Assembly: GCF_000003815.2 (NCBI RefSeq)
Contig: NC_049997.1
Location: 9,511,060 to 9,575,059, forward strand
DNA from: Branchiostoma floridae
Lineage: Eukaryota; Chordata; Leptocardii; Amphioxiformes; Branchiostomatidae
Direction of reading: 5' to 3'
Length of the DNA stretch: 64,000 nt
Shown here: positions 10,781 through 26,000 of the stretch, piece after piece
Layout: every line of letters begins with the position of its first letter
Numbering within the stretch: position 1 is the stretch's first letter
Translations under genes and position numbers: made by a program
Notes under the pieces: model-generated
What the model saw: the letters and a program-made list of their open reading frames with translations, nothing else
Database searches by the model: none
What the model was told of the DNA's origin: nothing

Positions 10781-11007
10781 GTTAATTTCAACACACAAAA
10801 CTACTGTAACAGTTCAGAAGGATTTTTGAGTACCTATTGACTCAATGATAAGCATATAACACCAAGCTGACCAAGCAGCATACCTGATCTTATTTGAACT
10901 TTCTAGCACAGAGTCAAACAAGTATTGAATACAAAGGAAAACAATTTACAAATTTTCTGATATTAAAATTAGATATCTGCACTCTCCTATGCTAAAACAA
11001 TAACGCT

Positions 11008-14000
11008 ATGGAAGAGTTATCCAAAGAAAGAGAAGATACAGAAGTGCTGTGGTCCCTGTTGTCAAAGGAAGCAGAAAGACTAAACCAGATGAAACTTTGT
11101 GAAAAGTTTGAAGTGCAATATTATGAAAGACAAGCAAATTTGTCAGAAGCAACTCTTATTCAGGACATAGATGACAGCAATGTTGGGTTGAGTTATCCAG
11201 ATATGTTAGACATCAAAGATGACTTACAAGAAAAGGAAGACAAGACAACTTTATACCAGGCACTGTCAGAGGAAGCAGAGAGGTTGAGACAGTTGAAGAT
11301 CAGTGAAAAGTGTGAAACACAGCATTATGAAAGACAAGCAGCCAAAACTGCTAGCAGTGTTATTGAAAGTAACCAGAATGACTTTGACAGAGATCCTCAC
11401 AACAAACAAAAGGAAGAAGAAAGAATAGGACATAATGCAGTACTACAAGTTGAAGTTGAGATGGGACAGGAAGGCAAAGAAGAGGAGGAGCAGATGAATT
11501 GTTACCAAGAAGATGGGAAGGAAGGAACTGAAAAAGATGATGATGACCAAAATGGCAACAATACAAATGAACCACCTGTTAGTGTTACAGAAGTGACTGC
11601 TGAATTGCATTCTGGGATAGTTGATTCTTCAGTAGAAATAAAGGATGGTACTTTGGAAGAGCAAGATGAAAAGGAAGAAAAAAGTTTCCAGTCAGTTGGT
11701 ATCCAGACAGAGAACAGCAACAACACCTCTGAGGACGAACATTCTAAGAAAGTTGTGGAACATCTTAGAAAGGATGTCAAAGAAAATGAAACACAGACAG
11801 ACCCACCAACCATGGCTTCAACTGACAGAGACTTGACAAAAGTAGCAGCAAGTTTGGGTTTGGATTCAGAGCTGCTTAAGACGATGAGGGAGGAAAGGAG
11901 CAAGAGGCTGGTGATGGAGCAGATGGTGAAGATCGTTGAATCTGAGGCTAACGAACAAAGGTACCAGCTTCTGGCTGAGAAGAACAGAGCAGACAAGCTA
12001 GAGATGGACTTGATTGATACAAAGGTATGAAAGAACGATTGCCTGTCACAATTCATAGTAGGATCCTTCAAAAGAGAAAAGATATATGTAATGTAAGCTT
12101 CTCAAAAAAGTGCTTTTGCACAGGATTACGTAGCTGTAATCATCTATGATGTAGCTCTGTTACAATTACTATTGAAATTTAACTTGATATAAACTGAAGG
12201 CTTAGTAGAAAAGTCAGTTTTGATACAATGGTGAAGACTTTTTGTAATGCTTTCTTGCAGGCTGAGTTGTCACACACCACCAGTCTTGCCGTGGAGTACA
12301 AAACCAGAGTTTTCGATTTGGAGGACAGCCTGCAAGGAGCCAGGAAAATGGTATGGTGGTTAATTTTTTATTACTGTTAAGGTCATACAGAATTTATTCT
12401 ATAGATTACACATGCTAAGAAACTGATTAAGGCCTGATTCGTGAAACATTTTTTTTATTTGGGGTCTTAACTTGTATTAACTACACGTACATGTGCCTTT
12501 GCTTGCACCCATGAGTAACAAAATCTATTCAATCTGAAAGTTTCTTTGAAATTCCTTCTTTCTTTCAGATCACAAATCTGGAAGGGAAACTAACTGGCAC
12601 TGAGTATTTCAAAGGGTACTGCTATTTTTTTTTTCAATTTGTAATATAGTGAAATAATGGAAAATAATGTATCAATAGTAGTATTTCACAAAATACAGCT
12701 TTTGAAGGAAAATTGCTTTGTTACCAAAGAAAGAGAAAACAAATGTACCTTTGTACAATTTCAATAGAATAAAGAACATTGTTGAAAAGTGAGTAAATAC
12801 GAAATACAGAAGCATTAAGCTAGACAGGTAGAATTTAAGGAAAACTTCAAGATATATGCAACTATCTTGCATTTGATTGTTAACCAGTTTTTATCCAATA
12901 ATGTCTAATGTATGACACATTCACATTTTCCCATCTAGAGGAGTGGACTACATGTTGGAAAATAAGCTGGCACAGACCAGGACCACAGAGGCAGAGAAGA
13001 AATTGCATGGTGAGTTTTACAGCAAAATATTTCATGCCTTTTGCAGATTGAGACTCATCAAAATTATGTCACACAATGTCATAGATTATGAATAGTGTCT
13101 TTTTTACGCATTTGTAAAATATTGATATAAGCAACTTCCAAGAAACTTCTTGTTTTTCAGGTGTTCAGGAAGAACTCCTTCAAGCAAGGAACGAGATCAA
13201 CCGACTCCTAGAAAAACTGTCTGAAGTCAACAGAGAAAAGTAAGCAGTTTTTCAAACATTTTGGGGGAAGTACACAATACTCGTGATTCCAGATGTAAAG
13301 TCTCGCCCTGTCCTGCCCATTGAAACTCTCACTAGACTCGAGAAAACGAGACTAGCATGTCGGCTCAAAATAAATGCAGTTTATCATGTTGCAACATAAT
13401 GCAACGTCAAATAAAACCTCCCTTCATATTTGAACAATTGCTGTTTCAAGTTTTGGAGAAGAAATTAGAAATGGTCTATTTCTGTTTCACTTCTCATTTT
13501 CAGCATTTAAGCATTAGGTGTCCAACTGTGTCAATTTTACTGTCATTGTTGTTTTGTTACATAATACCAATTGACCTTTTCCATACCGACCTTTCTTCAA
13601 CTTCCTGTATTTTACAGAAGACCTTTTATTTTGCTAGACCACATGAATTGTTGAAAAAAATAATAAACAATTGACTTGTTCATCAGTTCCTCTCTAAAGT
13701 TGTGCTCATTCTGATCAATATCACTTGCGCTGTGTTAGTGTTATCTACATTTTGGTGTTTTAAAACATTTTTCTGTGACTCCAATGTAGGTCCGAGATGG
13801 TGTCCAGTACTGTTCACCTGGAGTTACTGAGGATAGCAGACGAAAGGGCAGCACAAGCCGAGAAAAAAGCCTTGGAGCTTGAAAAACAGGTACAGAAATT
13901 GTTTACATATTTCATGGGATTTTCAGACCAAAATGTGCTTTCTAGTATGATTCTCATTATTATCATGGTCCTTTTTTGCTTGAGAAACAATAGCATCATA

Positions 14001-17000
14001 TTGTAACAGTGCTTGCAACACAACCATTGTCATGTTTATGTCAAGTTAGCCTGGATACCATACCCCAACCCCAACGATAGATACTTGAGATCGGGCTGGG
14101 GTTTGGTAACCAGGCTAATGTCAAGTTTGCCATTTTTGTATGATGTTACAATAGACTAACCAAAATGAAAGGCTATACTCAATTTTTTTTTATACATGTA
14201 CTTTCCTTTTCAGCTACATGACACAAAGAAAACTCCACAACAAACAGTACCCAGCAGTCCAATTCAGTCTCCTGTAAAAGTAAGTCTTTTGTTGTTTTCT
14301 TCAATACATAAAAACTTTCATGTTATTTTTCCATTTCTTTCATTTGTTGCATTGAAGTTGTGGCCTATGTGTTAACGTTTAAGAATCAATTTTTAATCCA
14401 TTAAACACAATCAAAGATCACTGATCTAGAAAGTTTGTCCATGTGTACATATATAGGCAGTGATGTTCATGTCTAGTCACTGTGACTAAAACAGTGCGGG
14501 GGGCGTTCTTATTTAGGCCACCTTTCCTGGATGTCAGTCAGACAATTGTGTGAGGGCTTGTCCACTGGAAAAAATTTTAAACTATCCTTTTTAAAGTAAA
14601 ATGTGACTATTCAAGCCAGAATATCTTACCTTTAATAGTAATTTCAATAGGATGTGGTGTAGAAATCTTGCTGAGACCCCCTAAATCTTTTGAAATGGAC
14701 TATCCCAAATTAAATCTGGCCAAGGCCATTGTCTTATCTAGATCTACAGGTGATCTTTTTCCTCTGAGGTCACTTCCTCTAAACAACAATCAGTGAGAGT
14801 ATCAATTACTTTACTTATTTATCAGTCACTACAAACATCTTGTTCACAATTTATGTCTTATTCAGAGAAAGTGCCACTCTACAACTGAAAGATTGTTGTT
14901 AAAAGTTCCCAAATTTATTCATTTCTGAAGTTACTTTGTTTGTTTTGTTGACAAAGTTGCCAGAGATAGTGCCAAGGCCCTCCAGGGCACATACCGTCAG
15001 CGGCCTGATGAGTATCCCAGAACTGCCGGATTTCTCGGCCACAAAACCAGACGTCACCAGAGTGTTGCCCTCTCTGCCACAGACAACAGGGAGACAAGTC
15101 ACTCCTCTACTAGGTAGGTAGAAATAGCACATTTCAACTGGATGTAGGTCCCTCTGCATCTAGAATGCTAGCTTCTTTTGTAAGAAAATTCCTTTTCATT
15201 AACTGTCTTCAGGTTTTGGTCTCTGACATTCAGAGACAAAATAATACTTTTCAAAACATGCGAGACAGTTCAGGTCTGTTTATTTTATGACAGAATTTTC
15301 CTAATTTCTATGGTTTTCATTGATAACTTAATTCAATACAAGATGTGCATAGAGAGTGTCAGAATTTTGTGAAGTATGTTCATTGCTCAAATACAAGCTG
15401 TTGCAAGATTTGTTCATGCAACTCAAATCATACATTTCTCACTATAGATTATATAGATTGGTGATTTCTGCTCTTTTTTTTCAAATGAAATGACACTCTA
15501 CCTTTATGCTTATGTAATTCACAAAAAAAGTCCTTTTAATGACAAATAACTGTGAATAGTACCAACTAATTGTCACGTAGTGTTATATCAACAGTTGTCA
15601 ATACACTTGTAAACATGAGAGTGAACGTTGACGTAAAACAAATACTTTGTGAGTCACAGTAACTAAAAACAGCCTAGACGCCCTGGTCACAAGTCTGGTT
15701 GGTGTGTTTCCCCCAGCCAATGAAAACAGTGACTCAGAGGGGTGGTCATCAGACGAGGAAACTCCGAAGCCAGTCAGAGCCTGGGACAGTCCAAAATCCA
15801 CATCCAAGGGGCCACTGCACACAAGGATCGGGGTGAAACTTCCTGTTCCAGCATTTCTCCAGAACAGACAAGGTTCAAGGATACCGGGGAGCCCTGATAA
15901 AGCAATTGGAAAAGAAAGGTAAGTTTTGCTACCATTGCATAAACGTTCAACCCTTCAGTTATTTAAACTTTTTGTTTAACATCTTTTGTTTTGTAAAAAG
16001 CCTGAAAAACTGCCCACCTTTTTTTCTGATTATTCATATTCTGGAGATGGACCAGTCCCATGTTCTACTTCAGGGTTCTTTGTTCTATTCCTTGATTCTG
16101 AAGAACAGGATAGTGTTCCATGTTTGTTCTATAGAGCTATTTGTTCCATACACTGAGGGTTCTGTGTGTTCTGTCAACTGTTGAGTGTTATTCAAAGTTC
16201 CTGTTTCTACTTATGGATATGACAAGCACACCCGTGATACTAGCCTTCCTCTGCTTCATCCCACTTTTGTTAAAACTTGCTTCAGTACTTTATAAGAAAA
16301 TGTAAGTAATGCTGTTATATTTGTTTACCTTTTTGAAGATGATGTTGTAAGAAATGAGTGTTTTTTGTTGTTGTTGTATTGTACAGCTCACTCCTTGCTG
16401 TCATGCAAGGTTTCAAAGTGATGTACAAGTCAAATGTTTCGGGGTTGTACAGCTTTGGTGTACTCACTCATGTTCATATACCTGATGTCTGAATACTATG
16501 TAGTTGCAAAATCTTCTTTGTGTTTCAATGAACCCCAACTCACACAGTTGGGGGTCCAAAAATTATTTTTCATGAATATTCGTTTTGATAGTGAAGGTAG
16601 CTTCAAGTGTGAACTAGAATTTAGAGTGGTCAATTTCATTTGTGGCGTTTAAGATTAAATGGATGTAGATGGATATACCAAATAACATAAAGGTTACGTA
16701 TGCTGCTATGTTGTATTTGTTAACTGTTATAGTATAGTTTCTAGCCATCTGGAATTGAATTTGTGGTGTGATACAGCAAATGAGTAAGCAGTTTGCTTAG
16801 ACACATAAATTATGTTAATGAGGCACTACCTTAACGTATATACATGTGCCATTTCATATGTGAAATGCAGGGCCACACTGCAAAGCAGCGATATTATAAA
16901 GCTGGGCTGATTTTTGTTGTATTTCATCCCCGGTCCTCGAAAAATGTGAGTCTGGGATGTTCAAAAATTAGAAATAAAAGTTTGATTACAGTACAACTCA

Positions 17001-20000
17001 GAGCTTATCTACAATCTGGATTCTTTCTGATATAAATGCATATATATGTGGGTGTATAATTGCTATATGAAGCAAATGAATAACTTAAACCCCGTTTCAG
17101 ACATTATGTTCAAAAGAATTTATTACACCTCAACAGTGACATACAATGTTTCACTTAAAAAGGACTCATTGTGTAATTAATTCATGAAATCTAGCATTAT
17201 TGGCCAGGCACATAAATTATGTTAATGACAACATGGTCATAAACAATCAGTTTCCGGCAATATCAGTGCCCCAATATGTAAATTTAAAGTGTTTGTAGCG
17301 CAGTAGTGACCATAATTTATCAATGAATAATTCTATCACCTTGGGACAACATCAATTTCATTCCTATAAGCAGTGTTGCTGATTCCTGTCTAAAAAATGC
17401 GGACCCCTATACCGTCAGTTTGAACAATCATCAACTTCTAATTTTCTAATTACAATCAAACACAAATTGTTCGTTCTATTTAACTAATTTTTATTATTAA
17501 AGTTCACCCCACCTCTAAAAATATGAGTATGGGATGGCCAAAAATTCTTTAAAGTATTTTTGAACTGGTGAACTTCAACTCCAATTCTCAATCTGACTAT
17601 TTCTTGATAGTAATGCCTATATATGTGGGTGCATGATTTCTCTTTGAAGTAAATGAATAATGTAAACCATGTTTCAGACATTCTGTGTAGAGTATTTACT
17701 TAAGAGTCAACAGTGACATACATTGTGTCACTTTAAACTGGACTTAAAGTGTAATAAATACATGACATCCAGCATTTTTGGCTAGCCACATGAATTATGT
17801 TAATGACCACAGTGAACCATCAGTTTTCCCTCAAGCTGTAAAACGTTTGCAGTGCAATTTTTGTATGATATATATGACATACATGTATGATAGCATTCAT
17901 GTATGAACTATTCTGTTGACAACTTGGGGGGACAACATGTTTTTCTGCCCTGTAGCTAGATAATGTTACTGATTTTCATTGTATTTCATCCCACCTCGAA
18001 AAATGTGAGTCTGGGATGACAAAAACTTATTTTTTGTTATTTTGGAATATTCAAGCACAATACAGTTTTACGATCTTATACATTTGTACTTCTAGATAGG
18101 AATACCTTTATAATTGATTACATATTTGCTATATCAAGCAGAATTGCTTGAATAACTATGTTTCCGACGATCTGTTTAGATAAAATGGTTTAGAGTCAAC
18201 AGTGACATACATGTGCTAGTACAATATTTCATGACTTACAATTTAAACAAGGAGCTTCGATAAAAGCTCCTTGATGTAAATGATCCATGAAATCAAGAAT
18301 TTCTGGCAAGCCCCATAAGTTATGGTTAATTACTGTTTGGTCATTGGGCCTAATGAAAACTCCTTCAAGACAAGATTGAAAACTGTTTTCAGTGCATTAA
18401 CAATTTGACTCATTGTTGAAATGCTTCCTCATGAACCTGGTGGGTGCTCATTAACATAATTTATGCAGGTGTTTGGAAACCTTCCATGTATGAAGTAATT
18501 AGGTGTCGTATGTCCTAATGAAGACTAGAATGCAATTGCAATGTCTAATTCCACATAAAACTGTGCAAAAAGAAGGGTTTTAAAGTGTGCCATAGAGGAT
18601 TTATTACCCCCTTGAATTACATTGTCACAAATAGATTATGGCTCGTACATGAAGTGAGCCAAACATGCAGTTTGTGACATTGTCTATCTTATCCTTATAT
18701 AGGAAATTTTTGTACATCCCATTCTCGCGCTATGAGGTGGGGTGAAATGTAATAAAGTCAGTTAGATAGACTAGCTACCACTAGTAAGTACAAAATGTAC
18801 ATGCTTCTTCATGAACAAGGCCGATGCTCATTAACATAATTTATGTGCATGTGTGGAAAACCATCCATTCACAAAGTAATGACATTATATATCATAATGA
18901 AGGGTAATAATGCAATTGCAATGTCTAATTCCATGGCAAAACTGCACAAAAAGAAGAGGTTTTAAAGTTTTATGTGACTTTTTATTACCTTCTGGAATTA
19001 CATGGCCACAAATAAATTCTATCATGACTTGTTCATGAATTGAGCCAAACAGCTGTTGTGTTGCGATGTGGTTTTTAGCCATATAAAACAAATTTTTGTA
19101 CATCCCATTCTCGCGCTAAGAGGTGGGGTGGAATGTAATAAAGTCATGTACTAGCCTGCTTGCGAGGCTGTCTCATCCAACGAAGATCGCTAGCAAGGAG
19201 GCTTCTATATTCTTGCTAGTACATGTACTCAGATGCATGAATTTACAGCTATTTACTGAATAGAGTCCATTCCAAGACACCGTGCGGATGTTTGTTGCCA
19301 TTGTTTAGAATTGATTTTAAAGTTTTGTAATTATATGTCTAGGACATTTGATACTTCAGAAATATTTCTAACACTGTTTCAACTTAATAAATATTTGCCA
19401 GGTCCAGTAAAACTTTAGAAATATTCATGGTGTGGCGTTGGATACTTCTAATTGTTTCTAAATAATGATAACAGCATTCTACCATTATTTACTATTTTCT
19501 ACCATTTTCTACCATTTTTTGTAAATGGTTCGGTGGGCTGGGAAGATAGCAATTCACACATCCTTGCAAAGTATGGTACGGTGCCATGCAACAATGGCCC
19601 ACCACAAAGGATCCACCAGTGCCCAGCAGTGAAATCTAAAAATATACAGATGCAACAATAGGGCTTACTTTTATGGGGGCAATAAACTAATTTTACCATT
19701 TTACCAGGTTTACCATTTTTTGTAAATACTTGTAAATGTGAAATAATCACAGAGAGGTTTCACAATTATTCTAAATAAAGTTATTTATGTACAGTTACTT
19801 TCAAAATGTTTCTAAAATATTCAAAGAAATTCAAATAAATGAGTATTTTCTTGGTCAATTTTTTGAAAATAATTTAATTATTGTGGCTCAGATATTCTTT
19901 TATTCAAAATAATTCAGACTAATTATAAATATCGCCTAAAACCCCTCATGGTGTCTTGGAATGGACTCTAATGCATGTAGAATACAACTGCTCAAGTCTC

Positions 20001-23000
20001 AAATTTGTAGCTGCCATGCACCTGACTGAGATGATGCCTGCAAACCACTGATTGTTGAAATGCTTCTTCATGAACAAGGCTCATTAACATAATTTATGTA
20101 CGTGCATGGAAAACCTTGCATTTACAAAGAAATGACATTATATATCATAATGAAGAATCATAATGTAGTTGTGATGTCTAATTCCATATAAAATCTGTGA
20201 AAAAAAAGAGATATTTGAGTGTTATGCGACTTTTTATTACCTTCTGGAATTTTATGGCCACAAATAAATTCTATCATGACTTGCTCATGAATTGAGGCAA
20301 ACATTTGTTAGGTAGTCAATTTTCGCCTTATATAGTAAATTTTTGTACATCCCATTCTCGCGCTTAGAGGTGGGGTGAAATGTAATGAACAGCAGTTAGA
20401 CCAGCACTGATGGCTAAGCAATGAGGTTATAAAACCTCATTGAACGAGGTAACAGTCATGTACTAGTAATTAGTACTATGATACTCTCCAAGCAGACTTC
20501 AGGCTCCAGCTGTGTTTGACATTTCTTCAGGCGTTTTTATCTGGCTTTGTACCGTTTTCTTTTCAGAGTTTTTTTGTACCATTAAATTTTGCTTTTCAGA
20601 GACACAAAGAAAACGGTACAAAATAGAAAGCCAGAGTAGTACTACAAGACTAGTACATGTACATGAACTACCCTGTCCTGCCTCATTAACATAATTTATG
20701 TACCTAGCCACATGTTCCTTGTATTTGAGAAGAAATGCACCACAGGCCTTATTAAAGAGAACTGTAAATGTGTAATTACTATAACTTCTGATAATTACTG
20801 CATTAAATGTTATACTTGGGTATTACTGAACCCATTTACTTCCAACAAAAATTTCAGAGCCACAACTATGTCCAATAAATACATGTAAATATTATAAAAC
20901 AGAACAAAAGGTAGCTGTGATTCTATAAGAATGGGGTGAAAAAACCCTTATTATTTTTGGACACACCATCTCGCGCTCTGAGGTGGGGTCATGTAAAACA
21001 AAAAGAGACTGCTAGCATGTTCGCTTTATCATATATATGGCCTCCTTCCGTCAATAAGGACCATCATGGTAAAATCGTTTTATCAACAGCTCTGTTATCC
21101 CCCTCATTAACATAATTTATGTGCCTAGTTACAAAACCTTTTATTCTACAGTAAATTGCACCAAAAGCCTTATTCACCATAAAGATCAACAAAGTGATAA
21201 TTAATTCTGACCCATACTACATAACAAAAAGTTATGTATGTGTCTTAATTGATCAGTCTACTTTGCAAAAGAATGTAACAGCCACAGCTACTGTATGTTC
21301 AGACGTACTAAAATATGCAACACAACCATCATCTTGCTATACGCCTCAGGGCTAAGAGCCATTCTTATATAACTTAAGTTTTTGGATGCCCCAATCTCTC
21401 GCTCAGAGGTGGGGTTATATGAAAGGAAAAAAGGATGTAAAATTTGAGGTCTACAGTGGTCATTGATTGTTACATGCATTGCAACATTCTCAGCTTAAGT
21501 TTTTGTTTAGTTGTCTTTTTTCACTTGCCTTGCTGCTGTCTTAATTGCTTCACAGGCTTAAAAATATGTTCTTTGTTTCGGATGTTTTAGGTATGATTCT
21601 AGCTGGGCAAAATTTTGGCAAACCACTGTGTCCATTGTTTTTCGTACCTGTCCTGTGGTACCCTTGCAGAGTATGAAATTTGTGATAGATAGAAGATTTG
21701 TTTTATGTGAATGTGAAAGGCTTGATTATGTGAAAAAGGGGTTGCCCCACCCACAAGGGGGTTCCTTTAACACCCGAGGGGAAGATAAGACAGGAGTTGG
21801 GACAGAGAGAATTGTCTTCCTTGTCTTTGGTATCATCCCATGGCACCCCTGCAGAGCATGAGGTTGGGATATCAAAAATTGTCTACCAAAAACTCAATTC
21901 CGGTAGGGAATGCATGTAACTATCAAGTATGTAGGTGTAGTCTATACCCAGGTCACCTATATGTATATCTGTGGGCATATAAGTTGTTGCTAAGATCAAA
22001 ATGGACATAGAATGCATATGAGAATGATTATGCTTTACTTGTTTGAATTTGGGAAAACGTAGTTCATGGGCTTTTCTAACTGGGACTTGTGGCGGTTGTT
22101 TGTTGGAAAAATGAAAGGTTTTTACTTTGGCACATAAATTATGTTAATGAGGTGTTGGGTTCTGGTTCTGGAGAATTACTGGGCAACACCTCTCTTGTTG
22201 GGGTAAAATGTTGAAGTTTTTCGGTACTTCCTATGATAACTGCTAGGATGAGAACATGTTCATGTTATTTTGTATGTTTGCAATCAGGTTGTTCTGATAT
22301 TCTACTTTATTTCATGTGGTGCACCCATAAATTTTTTCTTACTCCCAATTTTTTAGGTTGGCTGCACCAGTGAACCAATCCCTAAATGAATTTAGAGCCC
22401 TTCTAGATCAACTCAGCCACATCCAAACTAGTCAGAATGCTAGCTTTTCAAAAACAAGTTCCTTTTTAATACATATTACCCCACCTCTTAGCGCGAGATT
22501 GGGATGTCAAAATTCACCAACCATATATTGGTTGGTAGTTTCACCCGATTCATATAGGATCAACATTTGAACTGTTGTTTGCATGTCTTTTTTATATCTG
22601 AATTTACAGCTGTTGTGGCTATAAAGTCCTTGTTGGAAGTAAACTGACCAAGTAACACTCAATCTTAACATGGTTTTTTGCATTACTGGTGTGAATTTAG
22701 GACTGCACATGTATTTTATTCGTAACTGGGAATGGTAGTGCAATTTACCCAAGAATTGAAGATTTTGTGGATAAGGGCATGAATTATGTTAATGAGGTGG
22801 GGCAAGTCTATACCTCCATAATTTAAGATTTACTATTATTAAGGCACATAGATTATGTTAATGATGTGGGTAACATCCATTGGCATAATACCGGTCGGTT
22901 TACTGCAATTTCGCAAGCAATGCTAATTTGGCAAATGATCAACGCGTCATTTTCTCCAGTTACATGTTGCTGTTACAGCTTACCTTTGCCACTTCTTCTG

Positions 23001-26000
23001 TGTAAATTATTTTGTCTCTCTGGTCCTGCTAAAAACATAATATCGTAATTGGAACACACCGCGGAATTGCACGGAGAACGGGCGCGTGGTTGGAAGGGGG
23101 TGCACTATACCGGCCGAACGAAACACGGCACAATTAACTGCCGCTATGTACCTTTATACATCCTCTGTTGTTCCTTTCTTTCCTGTTAGTAGTTGCACAA
23201 AACAAAAATCTGCATGAGCATACAAAAAGTCATGAGAAAATGGGCGTATACTGACAAGAATTTTCATTTAATTTTGGTCCGTCACAACCGCTATGACGTA
23301 AAACTTTACTGCTGGCCGTAGCATTAAAAATGGCGGGAAAATGGCAGCGTACGTTCAATTTGACCCATTCAGCCGTAGATCCGGGCGATAATGCAACGGT
23401 TCCTCATACTTTTACACGAGTTGTAGGTCACCAAAACAAATTCAAGATTGCTGTTGAATCATGCTCGTCTTGTGCCGTGAGCACATGTAATTATTATCTA
23501 CAAATCTGGCGATGAACGTGACAGTGTGTTCGTCCCACGACGAGCTCGCCTGCCCCGAAAATGACCTGAAAACTTTTGGCCTTGTTGTCTTCGAATGCAT
23601 TGTTATCGATGCTTTGTAAATTATGTATTGGACACCTAGATGTCTGAAGTGTGCATACCTCAGAAATAACTATTGTTGCATGTGTAGATCTCTTTAAGTT
23701 CCACTATTTTTAATCGACCGGTATAAGGCTTATGACCGGTATTATGCCAATGCATGTTAAGTGCAAAGTCACCCTTTGATGAACGTTACAGAATGATGGC
23801 AATGGGTGCATAACACCATACCACATAGAGGAAAGCAGCCTATGCAACCAAGAAACCAAGTTTAGGAGGGTCTTAAGTAGGGATGCGTACGTAAACCCAC
23901 GTTTAGGTACAGGTCCGGATTCGAATCCAGAGGTTTAGGTACAGGTACGGACCTAATGAGTCCGGACCTAAATGCATGGCATTGAATATTATATCATGAT
24001 ATTATATTATGATATGTTATAACAGCAAAGCAATGTATTAAAAAGGGTAGAAGCATGTTTGAACCAATAAAAACGTGTGTCAAAGTGGCCATCTCCTGAC
24101 CTGTTATCCTGCCTGGCTTGCACTAATTAGATACAGGTCCAGTACTGGTACACCAGGGTTCTGGTATTTTTGTATCTGCACCTAATTGATTGTACCGGTG
24201 CTGTATCGGTACACTGTAGAAGAATTTGCAGGCAATGTTGGTCTAACTGATGTTTGTTAGATTTCACCCCGTCACCTCTCAGCGCGAGATTGGGGGTATC
24301 CAAAAATTAACCATATAAGTATAACGGGAGTGATCCCGCGACGAAAATTACTGATGTATACATGGATCCTGTCATGTACATTCAAGTCTTGATAAAATGT
24401 TTCTGTGGCCTTACAATTTCAATAGGTGGGAAATGGTTAAAATAATACTTAAATATCTATCTGATTTGTGCAGAATTTGTAGACTGGGACAATTTGAATG
24501 CATTTTAGTCTTCATTATGATACTTAGTGTCATTCCTTCATAATTTGAAGGTTTTCCTGCTAAGCACATAAATTATGTTAATGAGGTATTGGACTGGTGG
24601 ATAGGAGAAGCTCTTACATTGTAGCAAGATGCACATGCGGTTCTCTTCCAAATTGTTATATCTTGCATCAACATAATCAGAATTGCAGTGTCTAAACCCG
24701 CTTTACATTGTGTGTTTTTTTAGCCCTAGTCATTATAGCCACACACAGTAGGATCAGGCAGCTTGATGAAACATGGCTTTTTGTGGACAGGTTACTTTTG
24801 TTTCATTCACCCCAGAGCCTCAGGTTTGGCGAGGTTAGGATGTTTAAAAATTTGGTAAGTGTAACTCTTACCAGTTTACGTCTGAGCATTTGAAGTCATG
24901 TTCATGTCTTGTTTATGTTTGAAATTACAGTAGCTGTGGCTGTAAATTTCTTATACAAAGTAAGTTAACCTATTAACACAATTAATTAACTTCTTTTTGT
25001 GTAATATGGGCTAGAATCAAGGGATTGTTTGTGGATCTTTTTGTGTAAATTGGACTTCTTGTGGAAATTACCCACAAATTGAAGGTTTTGTATGTTTGTA
25101 GATAAATTATGTTAATGATGTAGGGGCCATCACATCATCATTATCTTAATAGTTATTGGTTGATAGAAAAGGCTTTCCTTGAGTAAAGTAGATCCCACTG
25201 TTTTTGTGGATCCTGCAATTCCTGGAAAGAGAGCTCTGCATAAATGTGCCCTATGTGGTAGAGACTCATTTTGGTATAAGACTGTTTAGCCACAGCAGAC
25301 ACTGGTCAATATTGACCAAAGGAGACCATAGTTCTTTTTTGTTTCATGTTACCCCATCTCAGAGCGCGAGATGGGTGTCCAAAAAGTATTTTTTGGGTTT
25401 TTACACCCCATACACTTAGCGTTAGCAGGAGAACAATTTGTGTTAGACTATGAATAAGATAATACTTTAGTATAGCTGTGGCTCTTACATTTTTGTCGCA
25501 ATTAAGTAAGTTTTGTAACAATCAAGCAGGACTTCTTCTTTGTAGAATTTATTAAGATATATATATATTTCAATTTTGTAAATACTCTTTGATAAGATTG
25601 GCACTGTATTTCCCAAATAGAAAGGTTTTGTGGCTGTGTACATAAATTATGATAATGAGAGAATATAGGGTGAATTATATTCTTGTAAGTGGCGAGGTGT
25701 CATGTAGCATATGCAGTTGTAGCATAGCCATACTTAGGTGAGGTCTTTGTACATATGATCAGTCATTAATAGAGAAGGGGCTGAAAAATTTCCTCAAGTT
25801 ATATAGTTTAACCTCCTTGCTTTTAGTATCTTGCTGTCTTGAAGTCATGATCAGGTGTGACATTAGCTCGGATTCCAAACTTCCATCCTCCATAGTAACT
25901 GCTGGTTAGCAAGTGAAAAGATAGCGCAAATGTTTTTTATGGAGGATGGCACCATTAATCTCCAAGCAGATCCTACATTAGCATAAGATAGTATTAAATT

